Below are positions 22,801 to 33,566 of a stretch of 39,241 nt of DNA, in pieces. Under the pieces are notes generated by a model. The model had not been told where the DNA came from. It saw nothing but the letters and a program-made list of their open reading frames with translations, and searched no databases. Positions within the stretch are counted from its first letter, which is position 1, and the number at the start of each line of letters is the position of its first letter. Where the stretch lies: the NCBI GenBank assembly GCA_002261195.1, contig MVBO01000136.1, positions 1 to 39,241 of the forward strand, read 5' to 3'. This DNA is from Bifiguratus adelaidae (lineage: Eukaryota > Mucoromycota > Endogonomycetes > Endogonales). Position numbers and translations under genes: made by a program.

Positions 22801-23269
22801 TGATACCCTTATAGATATCCTCGACCTCTTTGACGACGGAGTTCGCAATGAAGCCTATGAAGCTATGGAACACTTTCAATTCGATGCCATCAAGACGGGC
22901 AAGCCAGGCACTCGCGAGTCCATGTACGTCTTTGAGGCCAATATGGATGACGGAGAGGATGACGACGACGACGACGACGATGCGGTGGCGACTTCTCTTC
23001 ACCTTGCGCGCCGCACGCTCAGTAAAGCACTCTACCTTCTTGAACGCACTGAAGCTTACAAACTGGATGTCGAAGGCTTCAAGATCTATGCTTCTACCAT
23101 CGCCGAGGCTATGGCACGACTTTGGGTACCCAAAAGTGTGCGCTGGGCGGATGAAGGCGGATCTGAAGATGAAAACACTGGCTTAGGAGTGTGGGTAGAG
23201 GGCAAAGAGATTGGCAAAAAGAGACAAGATGATGTATCAGATGGATCGGACGATGATAAGCGATGGTGA
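19894..23269 (+). CDS. Atypical Zn2Cys6 regulator with two AT-hook motifs
   Basis: Two exons: 19894-21745 and 21804-23269, giving 1105 residues. Six cysteines at 48, 51, 58, 65, 68 and 75 have exact Zn2Cys6 spacing, but the loop between the first three (TNASFR) has only one basic residue instead of the usual cluster. Two GRPPK AT-hook cores follow, at about residues 160-166 (RKGRPPK) and 282-287 (RGRPPK). They could provide minor-groove binding in place of the weak zinc-cluster loop. The C-terminal half looks like a divergent Fungal_trans domain (HHLIDVVVRQYMVCGNGYHP, later MDRRLWWDWYHNND). It ends with an all-Asp run near residue 1003. The frame is open upstream of 19894, but without another ATG. 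Function unknown; the start is moderately sure. Confidence 0.82.
22959..22982 (+). repeat. GAC trinucleotide repeat coding an Asp run
   Basis: Eight Asp codons, nearly all GAC, near the 3' end of the atypical regulator gene. This is a slippage-prone microsatellite inside an acidic segment. Confidence 0.8.
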
Positions 23270-23393
23270 TATACTGTACATATGCAAGAATATATCATAC
23301 GCGCTACAAAACACAGTCAGTCTATATAATCGTGCTCATTAATTAGATGAATGGAAAAGGATCTAGATGCTGAAGAGACGAAATTGCTGAGCA

Positions 23394-24254
23394 TTAGAAT
23401 GCCATGTTGGCGGGTATGTGCTGCATTTCGGCAGCATTCATGTCCCAAGGAATTGTCAAGCTGATAGAATCATCCACGCTCGTCACTTCATGCCACCAGC
23501 CGGGAGGTGTGTAGACGACATCACCCGGGCCTAGATCAGCAATGAAAATCTCTGCACGTTGCATCTTCTTGTATCGACTTAACAATTGATCGACATATTC
23601 TGAATCAAGCTCTTGTAGATCACTAAAGCACTTTCCGATGCCTCGAACTCTGGAAGCGTGTGTCGGGCCATGCACTCCATCGCATTGATAAACGCTGTCG
23701 CTTTCTTCATGAGATACCAGGACGAATCGTTTTCGACCTCGCAATTGCACCAAAAATCCGTGACACCTGTCGTAATGCAACGGGGTCGTGCTGCCTTGAT
23801 GTGAGATCCAGGTACGCATTAAATCGGGTTTGACAGGAGCTTGGGGTAGTAAGCGCTCAAACATATCGAATAACTTGAGTTTATTCAGCAACAGTGTCGA
23901 GACGTGTGTCCGACAATAGAGTCGTGGCCCTGAACCTTGTCCAGATCGACCCGTGAATTCTGTGAGAAAGGTCTTTAGATGCATTACTTCTTTGTTGGTA
24001 TATAACGGATTATCGATAAAGTTTTCATTGTCTAGCGCTTTCAGCACCTCTATGGACGCATTGCTCTGGGTTTGTTGAAGAGTAAAACAATCCGATGGAA
24101 CACACTGCGAGATCAGATTAGCCGGAACTGCATTTCGAAGGATTATTGGTTTCTTGTTTCTGTAACGTAGAAACCCATTAGCGTCCAAGTCTTCGTAGCG
24201 TTTCGTATCTACACAAGAGCAAGTGAGCACTGAGTCCGAGGCTAGCATGCGCAT
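23394..24254 (-). CDS. JmjC/cupin-8 Fe(II), 2-oxoglutarate-dependent oxygenase
   Basis: Predicted 286-residue hydroxylase or demethylase of the small JmjC class (relatives include the FIH/JMJD5/HSPBAP1 types). The iron triad is visible: H160 and D162 in TPLHYDRCHGF, and the distal H255 in PPGWWHEV. A lysine in RGRKRFVL fits the 2-oxoglutarate contact. The protein has only the catalytic domain, with no PHD or other reader domain. The substrate cannot be told. The start is uncertain: an AG preceded by a pyrimidine-rich tract just before DTKRYEDL could be a splice acceptor, so an upstream exon is possible. It diverges from the Fun30-type remodeller across about 120 bp, which suggests joint expression of two chromatin-linked genes (inference). 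Confidence 0.82.
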   Translation of the reverse strand: MRMLASDSVLTCSCVDTKRYEDLDANGFLRYRNKKPIILRNAVPANLISQCVPSDCFTLQQTQSNASIEVLKALDNENFIDNPLYTNKEVMHLKTFLTEFTGRSGQGSGPRLYCRTHVSTLLLNKLKLFDMFERLLPQAPVKPDLMRTWISHQGSTTPLHYDRCHGFLVQLRGRKRFVLVSHEESDSVYQCDGVHGPTHASRVRGIGKCFSDLQELDSEYVDQLLSRYKKMQRAEIFIADLGPGDVVYTPPGWWHEVTSVDDSISLTIPWDMNAAEMQHIPANMAF

Positions 24255-24373
24255 TGAGCGAGAAAAATGGCCACCAATTCGGATTGTCCAAACAAGGAAG
24301 GTACTAAATTCGTACGAATTCGTATCGCGTTCTCGCGTCGCGGTCACTTTTCCCTCTGTCGCCAAGAAGAAGC

Positions 24374-27300
24374 ATGCTCTCACTGCGCTCTGATTACACG
24401 CCAGACTATAGAAAGGCACAGAGATCTCAGAGTGACATGGTGGCGGACATGTCCGACGATGACGACTTTGGAGGCAGCGTGAAAGATGTACCAAGGAACA
24501 CCCGCGTTCCTCCCACCATACTCAGAGCAAGGAATCGCATAGAAGAGCGGCTGACGACACAAGAGAAGCCTAGCGCTTTAGAGCAATGGCTTATCGCAAA
24601 TCGGTCAGCGAAACAAGCAGCATACAAGGATGAAAACATGCAAGAGGCCAAGTCGAAGAGCGGCATACAGGGCTATCAATCCTTGTCGGACGACGTCAAC
24701 CACTTTATGAACGTACCATCACCCACAAAAAGATCGAAAGCGCGAAAGTCTTTACTCAACTCATCCCCACTTCGTCCAAAAACCAATACCATTGTCCTCG
24801 ACGATTCATCTCCACCCGCTCACCACGCAGATAAGAGTCCGATACGAGTTCACCGGAAAGCATTGAATAAAGGACGCAGCTTGCAGATCTGCTCTGAATC
24901 TTCTTCGGACGAGGAGCCGGTAATACGACGTGCTCCAGCGAAAAAGCAGCGGCTAGTCAAACGGCGCGATATTCCATTTGCCTCTGACTCTGATGATACC
25001 ACTCAGTCCGTCAAAAAAGCTGTAAAAGTATTTGATCTCGATCGTCATGCAAAATCGTCAGACGATGAAAGAGTCGCCATTGCTGCTGACAATGAAGAAT
25101 CTTCTCCGGATACTGCCAACGATTCCTTATTCAGCCGAAAGAACGATTCCACGCTTCCTAGCCTCTCACGCACCGTGACAATCGTATCTTCCGAGGATGA
25201 GACGAACGTCAAGGACCTTTCTTTTGGCGAAACAAGCAAGGAAACAACAACTGTGGAGAGAAATATTATAGATGTTGACGATATCGATCTGGAAGAGAAC
25301 AAAAGCAAGAGGACAAGACAGAAAGACTCATTAAAGGAAGAGCAAGACCAGGAAATGCTACGGTATTTCAATGAAAGGTCGGACAAGGACATTGCACGGA
25401 TGCTAGATTGTACTCCGAAACAAGCGGCGAAGATCGTCAAGATGCGACCGTTCCTCGATTTGGCCGACTTTCAAAGCAAAGTTGAGGCGGAAGGGCGGAT
25501 GATGCAGAAGCTCCTTCAAAATTATCTGGTGAGACAAGAGGCATTCCAAGTCGTCGATCAGGTTATTTCGGACATTGAGTTGTTAGGGGAAGAACTAATC
25601 GATAACGTCACATCGTGGAGGCAGTCGACTGAAATTGGCTCAGAACGTATTTTGAAACAACCTACTTACCTTGCAGAAGGCATGCGGCTTAAGGATTACC
25701 AAATCAATGGTGTAGCTTGGCTCCGGACACTCTATCAGCGTCAAGTCTCTGGCATTTTGGCGGATGAGGTGAGTATACATCCTTTGCGTTCAGATCAGCG
25801 AGTGCTAACATGCAATGCTTCAATGCTTTGGTTGTAGATGGGACTAGGAAAAACTGCACAGGTCATTACGTTTCTTGGCAGTGTTTCTGGATTCCAACGG
25901 AATGGTCCCCACCTCGTCATCGTCCCTTCCTCCACCTTGCGTGAGTATTATACTCCGTTGACTCGATATCGGCGTAGCCTAAAGAAACCTCTTAGAGAAT
26001 TGGGTACGAGAGTTTGAAAAGTTTGTACCGTCCCTTGTCGTCAAAACCTATCACGGTACGTCTCCATTATCTGTCGGAAAATGGTTACGCTCATTCATGA
26101 AATAGGCTCTGTTGTAGAAAGACTCTACATACGTGAAGAGTTATCTGGTGACCGAGCTTACGATGTCCTCCTGACCACGTAAGCCATGACCAAACTCCAT
26201 TGACGTCACGTTGATCAATCTGCAGGTACAACATTGCTACTAGCTCAAAAGATGATCGAAAATTCCTCAAGAATCTAAAGTGCGCTGTGAGTTACCAGAT
26301 TTCACGATGTTTCTCTAGGTTTGCTTATTCTTGTTCAAGTCGATGATCTTGGATGAAGGTCACTTTGTCAAGAATTGTGCAACAGCACGATATGAGCAAC
26401 TCACAAAGGTTAAGGTGTGTGATTACGCTCTTAGTGAACTTTTCCGACGAATCTGTTTTCTGTAGACGCCATTCCGCCTATTACTTACAGGAACCGTGAG
26501 TTTGAATTTCGGATCATGCCATTTCGCAATGCTAAATACAATTACAGCCCCTCCAAAACAATCTCCAGGAGCTAGTGTCACTGCTAATGTTCATTTTGCC
26601 GGACCTTTTCCGCGAACACGAGGAAATGATTCGAAAAGTATTCTCCATCAAGGTCGACACCAGCAGTAACTCGTCCGACTTCACTCAACTGCTTTCCAAG
26701 CGACACACAAGCCGAGCCAAAAAACTGCTTGATCCCTTCATTCTGCGTCGGCGAAAGGCGGATGTTTTGAAAGACATGCCAGCCAAAATTATCAGCTTTG
26801 AGCAATGCGATATGACGCCCGCGCAGTCTGACTTGTACAAGGATATCTTTCAAACCTCTCGCCAATCTTATAAGGCACTCTCAGCCGGCAAAGGCAACGA
26901 GGTGAAAAGCAACAACGGCGCCAAAAAGCCACAGGGATTGAGCAACATCCTCATGCAGTTGCGGAAAGCTGCAGATCATCCTATGCTCTTTCGACGATTG
27001 TTCGATGATAACACCATCCGGAAGATGGCAAAAGATATCATGAAGGTAGTTCATAGATACTATCCGTAGCCACCGCTGACCTGACGAACAATGTTCAGGA
27101 AGAGAGGTATTGGGATGCAGAAGAGACGTATATCTATGAGGTACGCTCGTCGGCGAGATGACACGCGCGTATTGACCCAATCCTAGGACATGTCAGTCAT
27201 GACTGATTTCGAGCTTCACAACTTGTGCCTGGAACACAAGGTCAGTCGTTTGTAACGATGTTCGTATCCATCTGCTCACTGTTCCCATTTACAGCACATT

Positions 27301-28039
27301 CGACCCTATGCTCTAAAGGATGAGCCGTGGATGAAATGCGGCAAGGTGCTTCGACTAAAGGCTATACTTGAAGACCGCATTCCTAAGGTGTGTAATATTG
27401 TCTCATTTGTTATAACAATTAACTGATTACAGTTCCAGGGCGACCGAATTCTACTCTTTAGTCAATTCACCATGATGCTCGACATACTCGAAAAGGTCAT
27501 GAACAGTATGAATCTCACCTTTTTGAGGCTGGATGGATCCAGCAAGGTGGAGACTCGGCAAGCACTCATTGACGAATACAATGAGGGCGATGCGAACATC
27601 CCAGTGTTTCTTCTGAGCACAAAGGCGGCAGGCTTAGGTAGGTCTAGCAACTTCGAGCTTGCTTGGAACGATCTATGCACTAATTCAACCCCTAAAGGTA
27701 TCAATCTAACGTCCGCTAACGTGGTCATCCTCTACGACATTGACTTCAATCCTCACAATGACAAACAAGCCGAGGACCGAGCGCATCGTAAGTGGAAGCA
27801 ACACAATGCAGTATGTGCTCCTTCTCATGTCGCATCCAGGAGTCGGTCAAACAAGGGACGTCCATGTCATCAAACTCATTTCAAAGGATACCGTAGAGAA
27901 CAACATCCATCGGATGGCTGATTACAAGCTGAAATTGGATCAAAGCATATCAGGCACCGAAAGCAACATAGACATAGAAACTGACGTTGCCGATGATGAC
28001 ACCATGGTGTCCATCCTTGCCAATGTATTTTCAGACTAG
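24374..28039 (+). CDS. FUN30: Fun30/SMARCAD1-type SNF2 chromatin remodelling ATPase
   Basis: ATP-dependent nucleosome remodeller linked in yeast to heterochromatin and DNA-end resection. Fourteen exons: 24374-25768, 25838-25940, 25996-26055, 26106-26178, 26226-26286, 26340-26414, 26466-26495, 26548-27045, 27099-27140, 27187-27240, 27295-27387, 27433-27637, 27698-27787 and 27840-28039, giving 992 residues. The N-terminus is acidic, Ser-rich and disordered. A helical segment ([23 protein letters not shown]) resembles the CUE-containing region. Helicase motifs are complete: [22 protein letters not shown] (spanning exons 1-2), [33 protein letters not shown] and a final [13 protein letters not shown]. 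The DEGH box and the domain order are typical of Fun30. The second and third ATGs (24437, 24449) are equally plausible starts. Confidence 0.94.
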
Positions 28040-28341
28040 CATAATAGACGCATCTATCGCCCACATATAGTGCCGAAATCTCGAAAGACTAGAGATGTCA
28101 GTGTGGATGTGGATCGTTAATCTTGATGGAAAGAGTTGATGAGATAGCCATCTGCGGCCCTTCCAGAGGAAGTGACCTATCCAACCAGTCGGAGGACAAG
28201 CTATTCATCAGGCGAGACTTTCCAACGGTAAGAAAAACGTTTGTTTGTTGGTCAGGCTATATTGCAATAAGGGTGACGTCACTCAATGATAAGTGAGGGG
28301 GAAAGGGTTTTGAAGCGATAGTAAGAGCCCTTGTTCTTGCG
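28040..28341. promoter_or_regulatory. Intergenic region with CRE palindrome
   Basis: About 300 bp between the remodeller stop and the F-box gene start. A perfect TGACGTCA lies at 28274-28281, 61 bp upstream of the ATG. No gene is seen. Confidence 0.5.
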
Positions 28342-29839
28342 ATGCCTTCGGTCTCGGCGCAGACACAAGGGTTTCCTGCCGAAATCCTTGTTCTCTTGTT
28401 TGAGCGATTAGACGGACGGTCGCTCGGTCGGTGTTGTTGCGTTTGTCAAGCGTGGAAGGAGGTTATTGACGACTACGAGCCGCTTTTATGGGGACAGGCG
28501 ACGCTTCGAGACTTTCGGCACGAAGGCGGTCGATTACATTGGTCATTGAATGCGCCTTTCAAAAAGTCGACGAAGGCCAAAAGTGGCCAGCGAAGTGGGC
28601 GATGGAAAGATGTGTATCGGCTGTATAGAAATTGGTATAATGCTCGGTTTACCATGTCTCAAATTACGGCCGACAAAGGTTCAATATCAGAGTGGCAGAC
28701 AAAGAGTCCTCAGTGTATCGTCGGTTCGCTGACAGAGAACCATTATGGAACCGTGATTACACCTTGCAAAGATGCTCTCGTCATTCGCTCCAATCCATTC
28801 TATCGGTTAGAAAACAATCCTCATCAAATCCTCCTCATAGAACACACGCAAACTGGTCGGACGAGTACATTTGAGCATCCAGGAGGGGTAACTTGCCATC
28901 ATAGTCAGGCGCAATCTCCATTTCTTGTCACTGGAAGCCTGGAAGGCCGGGTGCGGCTCTGGCATGTTCCAAAAGGGGAACTCGTGGAGGAATGGGCTGC
29001 TCACCGAGGACGAGTGCTTTGCGTTGCGTTGAATGAAGAAAGTAAGTTTCGAGTTTATGCGCAACAAGGGCTGATTCAAGCGCTTAACTTTAGCCATCGT
29101 GAGCGGAGGTGCAGATTGCACAATCTGTGTCATGGATCATCCGGAAGCAAAAATTCCTGAAATGGAAGCCTTGCTCGCTGATACTATACCTACAAGCAAG
29201 TGGCGGGGAACCATTGATGTGGCATCTTATGTCAAGGCGACGGAGGAATGGCTCATGGGTGTCAGTGATATTGCGATGACCGACAATTTGATTGCCTGTG
29301 CATCGGATGTTCCTGGTCCCATTCTGGTGTTTTCTCTGCTCACCGGTACGCTCGTGTATGAAATTGATGAACGGACGGCTGGCATTGGTCGTCGCACGAC
29401 TACGACACGGCTCAGTTTTATGCCCTTCTTCCTCTTGACGCCTGGATGCGTTAATGAGGCGGCTAATGCAGGTCTCCATCCTTATCCGATCGACAGCCAA
29501 CGCAACATTGCTGGTTGCTCATGCATTAACGTCTGGGATATGCGAAACGGTAATCTCGCCTATCAACTAGTACCTTTGTCAGAAACGTCATCTTCGCAAT
29601 CGACTGATCCCCTCAGCCTCATCATCAAGGACTTTACGTTGAGCCCTGACTTTTCCCGTCTTTTTGCGTTGATCACCACGCGCAAAGGCGACGTAGAATG
29701 GCTCGACATTTGGGACTTTACAGTGTCACAAGACAGCCTCACGCCAGGCGCTCTACCCATCAAACGAATGCATCCCAAAGTCGCCACCGGCATGGTTGAA
29801 CTATCATCACAAGGAAGCGTCTGGGCTTACTGGGGATAG
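28342..29839 (+). CDS. F-box/WD40-repeat protein, putative SCF substrate receptor
   Basis: Two exons: 28342-29041 and 29094-29839, giving 481 residues. Residues about 10-50 (FPAEILVLLFERLDGRSLGR, then CCVCQAWKEVI and LLW) are an F-box, which binds Skp1 in SCF ubiquitin ligases. After a basic linker, WD40-like repeats are visible: a segment ending GSLEGRVRLWHV, one with HRGRVLCVALNEETIVSGGAD, and later CSCINVWDMRNG. The remaining blades are degenerate and hard to count. The target protein is unknown. The gene converges on the RING-protein gene with 69 bp between stops; both belong to the ubiquitin system, which may be chance. Confidence 0.85.
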
Positions 29840-29908
29840 TTTGTACATAGACCTAGACTACACGTACACATGTACTTTTATTGTACTTACAAGTGGCAAG
29901 CTTTGCAG

Positions 29909-30639
29909 TCATCGGACGTTACAATCCACTTGCATAGGCGCATGACCTTCCAAATCAATCGATACTCGAAACTGATCATTGTCTGCCTCTTGTTGCGACC
30001 CTACTAGCGATTCATTGTATGGCCGGTCAAGGAGGCAATCGTATTTGCATGTCGGACACAGCGTCGACTTTTGCGTCAACCATGCATCTACAAGAGGCGA
30101 TTGTCAGTAAACCATCGATATCATCGTCGGACTCCTACCAATGCATCCAGAGCAGAAGGAATGGCCGCAGGGCAACCTGCGTAGAGTATCTCCCTGATCT
30201 TCTTCTTCCAAGTGAACAAAGTCTTCATAGCAAATATAACACTCCTTATTCGCAGATGTGTTGGCGATCGCATGCCACGTTTGCGACGGGCATCGATCAT
30301 TAAGCATGGAAAGCGTCAGATTTGATGGGTTTCTTCTCCTTCTATAGCTCGACTCCTGTTCGGGCTCGAAGAGCTCAACGATAGCGTTATGGTGACGATT
30401 CCATCGCCTCATGTCCCAGCCGTAGCTGCTAATCTGTTGATGACATAGAATGAACACTATCAAACATGAGTCTGGCGCTCTCGGGAGGCTTGATGTGACC
30501 TACGTAATAGAGTACCGATGTAGACGCCTAATACATAAAAGAACGAAAGCAATTGCACAGCATTGGAGTTGGCAAAGGACGAGTATTGATCTCCATTGCA
30601 AAGTTCAAAGTTGCTGTCATCAACATATATGGTGGGCAT
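29909..30639 (-). CDS. Membrane-anchored C3HC4 RING-finger protein, putative E3 ligase
   Basis: Three exons: 30639-30504, 30456-30139 and 30087-29909, giving 210 residues. The N-terminus is short and polar (IYVDDSNFELCNGDQ). One membrane helix follows (LLSFFYVLGVYIGTLLLFIL), then a basic stretch and a RING: CYIC, a 20-residue spacer, CGHSFCSGC and CPTC. The last exon starts inside the RING (after CSGCI) and restores its final cysteine pair. The layout fits TM-RING ubiquitin ligases of endomembranes; PA-TM-RING proteins have a luminal PA domain before the helix. None is seen here, but the 5' end is uncertain. The sequence just upstream of 30639 is open and preceded by a plausible acceptor, so N-terminal exons between 30640 and 31100 may be missing. 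Confidence 0.75.
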
Positions 30640-31139
30640 TGTATGGAGCTGGTCTACAGCCGTAAGTTGGGAACAAAAGCAGCGTCTTGTTTGCTCTCTC
30701 AAAGAGCAGGACAGAGAGTGAGAAAAGCAGACCAACACAACCGGCACGATTGTTCAATGTCTTGCTTGGATTGGATAATTATACGTTTATGACGTTTCTA
30801 GGTCGCCCGTCCGCGGATGCTCTCCTGCAGAATCGCACGAACATGCTTTACGCTATGCGTATTGAGCGAATCGTCCATTGGCCATTGTCTGATTTCGGAG
30901 TTTGTTCATTGGTATCGCCAATTCGTGGAACCAACGTCATTGGACAATAACCACGTTACAATGGATGAGCACCTCCATCCATGGCGAATTGCAAAATGGG
31001 CCGAGATGAGATCCTCTGAGACAATGACCTTGGCAGACTCACTTTGTACTTCACGTACATTTCTCGGTAGATGAACAAACCGATTCTCTATTCTAGCCAT
31101 AGTAGTGGTTACAACATGAACCCATTGGCAGATGCTTTA
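30640..31139. other. Region upstream of the RING gene, possible missing exons
   Basis: About 500 bp with no securely supported gene. On the minus strand a short ATG-led frame near 31100 (MARIENRFVHLPRN) ends at a GTACGT donor-like site. It could be a first exon of the RING gene, but no continuous model to 30639 could be built. Confidence 0.35.
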
Positions 31140-31609
31140 CTACTTCTTTGGCGACTTGGAAGAACTAGATTCAGCCTTTCTGGGATCGTCCCTGGACCAT
31201 GCCTGCGGATCAATGTATCCTAGATAGTAGGGTGCTGGCACGGGATTTCCTCCATGAGGATATTGGATCAGAGGATTTGGTGACAGCATAGCGAAAGGCC
31301 CACTAACAGAAGAAAAGAAGAACACCAGTACCTTCCGGTATTGAATCCAGCCATCGAGAGGTGGATGTATTACCTTGTTGTCATGAAATGAGTACTTCGA
31401 CATCTCGCCCTCCGGATCGGTAAATCGTGATGATTCCGTTTGGATCGATGTCGGCTGGGTAATGCTTGACACCTTTGGAGTGATTGTTGCCCATACTTGC
31501 GGATCAAACGGGAAAAGGTGATCACTGAGTGACTTGTCTGACGTTCATACTCGCATCCTTCATATATGTGTTGAGCTACCTTTTGGAAGAATCCATGAGT
31601 GTCGTCGAT
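31140..31609 (-). pseudogene. Unresolved coding relic or partial gene next to the P450
   Basis: A minus-strand frame of 131 codons (31537-31140) reads as protein: it contains DHLFPFDPQVWATITPKV, SRFTDPEGEMSKYSFHDN and, near the end, GYIDPQAWSRDD, then a Ser/Lys-rich tail and TAG. A 30-nt upstream exon (31609-31580) can be joined through a 42-nt intron. The same stretch, in another frame, also reads as protein (IDDTHGFFQKVAQHIYEGC), pointing to a frameshift or an unusual splice. I found no start codon and recognise no family. It lies about 200 bp beyond the P450 stop, on the same strand, so it may be a degraded neighbour gene. It could also be a live gene whose exons I could not join. Confidence 0.35.
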
Positions 31610-31820
31610 CTAGTCATTGCCTTAAAGCCCAGGAGTTCATGACAGCGTGAAACTTTACCTTTTCTTGGTGGTCAGTATGTGGTCAAGATGTGCGAAATTG
31701 ACATTTCCCAGACCAGTTTCAGGACAAGCTTAAGCGAGCGATGCGAAGAAGCTTGCCAAGGCAAACATGTTTATCATGGTACTACATGTTCGTATTGTAA
31801 AAGGCATGTGCTAGAGATTG

Positions 31821-33566
31821 TTAAGCGGTGTCACAAAACGCCTCGAGTACAGATAAAGAAGATGGGTCCCGTAGCACCAAAGCGACACGATATGGCTTCG
31901 GAGCAGAAGCTAATCCAAAGATGGTGCTATCGATATCAATGGGAGTGTTTGCACCATTGGCATCGTTGACGTGCTCCAAGCGAAAAGCCCACAAAAATCG
32001 GCTGATGCCTGTCAACACTTCGCGTTCAGCAAGAAGCTGGCCAATGCATGCGCGACGTCCACTCCTAAGATGGATGGAGTCATGCTTATAAGTCTTCTTG
32101 GATGTGCAATGAGATTGATGCTTACCCGAATGCCCAGTGAGGAACATCCCCGAAAGCAATATGTTGACCGTGTTCGAGAAATGCAGTAACTGCTTCCAGG
32201 TGACGCTCGGGCATAAACACCTCTGGCTCGGCATAAGTGTCGGGATCCATATGTATGGCATGCAAATTGATCAAGACGGTTGTGCCTTTGGGTATAAAGT
32301 AACCGCGATACTCGTCGTCTTCTGTGGTGCAATGTGGGATGGCCAGCCAACCAGGCGTACGGAATCTCCAAATCTCATGCATCGTACTTTGGAGATACGG
32401 GAGCTTGTCAAAGTCAGCCAGTTCGGGTAGTCGGTCTCGACCAACGACGGCATCCAGCTCTTGAAATATGCGTTCCTGGACCCAAGGGTAATTGACCAAC
32501 ACAGCGCAAAGCCATTCCATGCTTAAAGCCGTCGATTCGAAGCCTGCACCGACGATGAGACCTCCAAGGTAAGCCAAATCCAGGTCGCTGAGTCCTTCGG
32601 CTTCCGGTGACTGTAGTAGATTGGACATAAAGGACGGGTGCCATTGACCGGTGACGAGATGTAGACGAGTTTCGTTAACAAGTCGACACCAAGACGCTTC
32701 CACATGTGCGCGAAATTCATAGGCACTCCCAATGTCTTGATTGAACGGCGTGTACTTTAGAAAGGGAAAGAACTCCAAGATTTGCGAGCCAACACCTGCA
32801 ATCTGCATGAATCTGTCCATGATGAATTGTTGCTCCTGCAACTCTGGATCATCAATGTTGGTGATTTGCTTTCCGAAAGCAATGCTGACGATGGTCGACA
32901 AGGTATAGAAGGTAAAGTACTCCTTGAGCTCAATACCCTTGGTTGAACGTTGATGAGCGTCATGGAGCAGCTTCAGGAACCTTTTGCTCTGCAAGTCGAT
33001 TATCGCTTGATACTCGTTGACTTTGGCTTTCGTAAGGGCCAAGGTCGCTGTAGTTATGGTTTTAGCATGATACAGTAATAACAGCAAAGGCAATCTTTCG
33101 CCTTACCCACGCGCCGAAACTTCTTCCATCTTGCGTCGTTAGGCCCGGCAGCAAAGACTCGACCTGTGAAAGACGTCAGGAAAATAATTATCCACTGTGC
33201 ACAGGCACAATCCGTACCATCTCCTGTTGCAATTTGAATGATTTCGTTCATGTTCCTCGAAGAATACTTGGCACCGCGCGTGATGATGAGGTCTTTCATG
33301 GTATCAAGATCGTTCAAGACTACCCAAAGACACGCGCCAGCTCGAAACGTAAAGATAGGTCCAAAAGTCTTGCTCCACTCTGTGAATCTCTTATGTGGGC
33401 TGGTACCGAGCTGTAGGAGGTTGCCGAGAAGTGGAAGACTACCTGGAATAGAAGGAGGCAAGTTGCAGTTTTCCGTGCGCTTTGCCGCTCTAGTAACTAA
33501 GAATGGTGCAGCCGCTGCCGCCGATATAGTGGCCATCGCCAAGCCCGAGATATTGAACCCAAGCAT
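31821..33566 (-). CDS. Cytochrome P450 monooxygenase
   Basis: Haem-thiolate oxidase of the ER membrane. Four exons: 33566-33218, 33163-33107, 33047-32126 and 32064-31821, giving 523 residues, normal for a microsomal P450. An N-terminal hydrophobic anchor (about residues 5-26) is followed by a proline-rich hinge (LPPSIPGSLPLLGN). The I-helix motif is GAGFEST (302-308), the K-helix ExxR is EIWR (360-363), and PERHL follows at the PERF position. The haem loop FGSGRRACIG (442-451, Cys449) is split by the last intron. All catalytic landmarks are intact. The substrate cannot be read from sequence. The gene starts 343 bp from the GGPP synthase start on the opposite strand; a diterpenoid or other isoprenoid substrate is a reasonable inference, not shown. 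Confidence 0.92.

Noticed and set aside
26201-26208. TGACGTCA inside a Fun30 intron as a promoter element
   Set aside because: It lies in the middle of a transcribed gene with no start nearby; counted only in the total, not as a regulatory feature.
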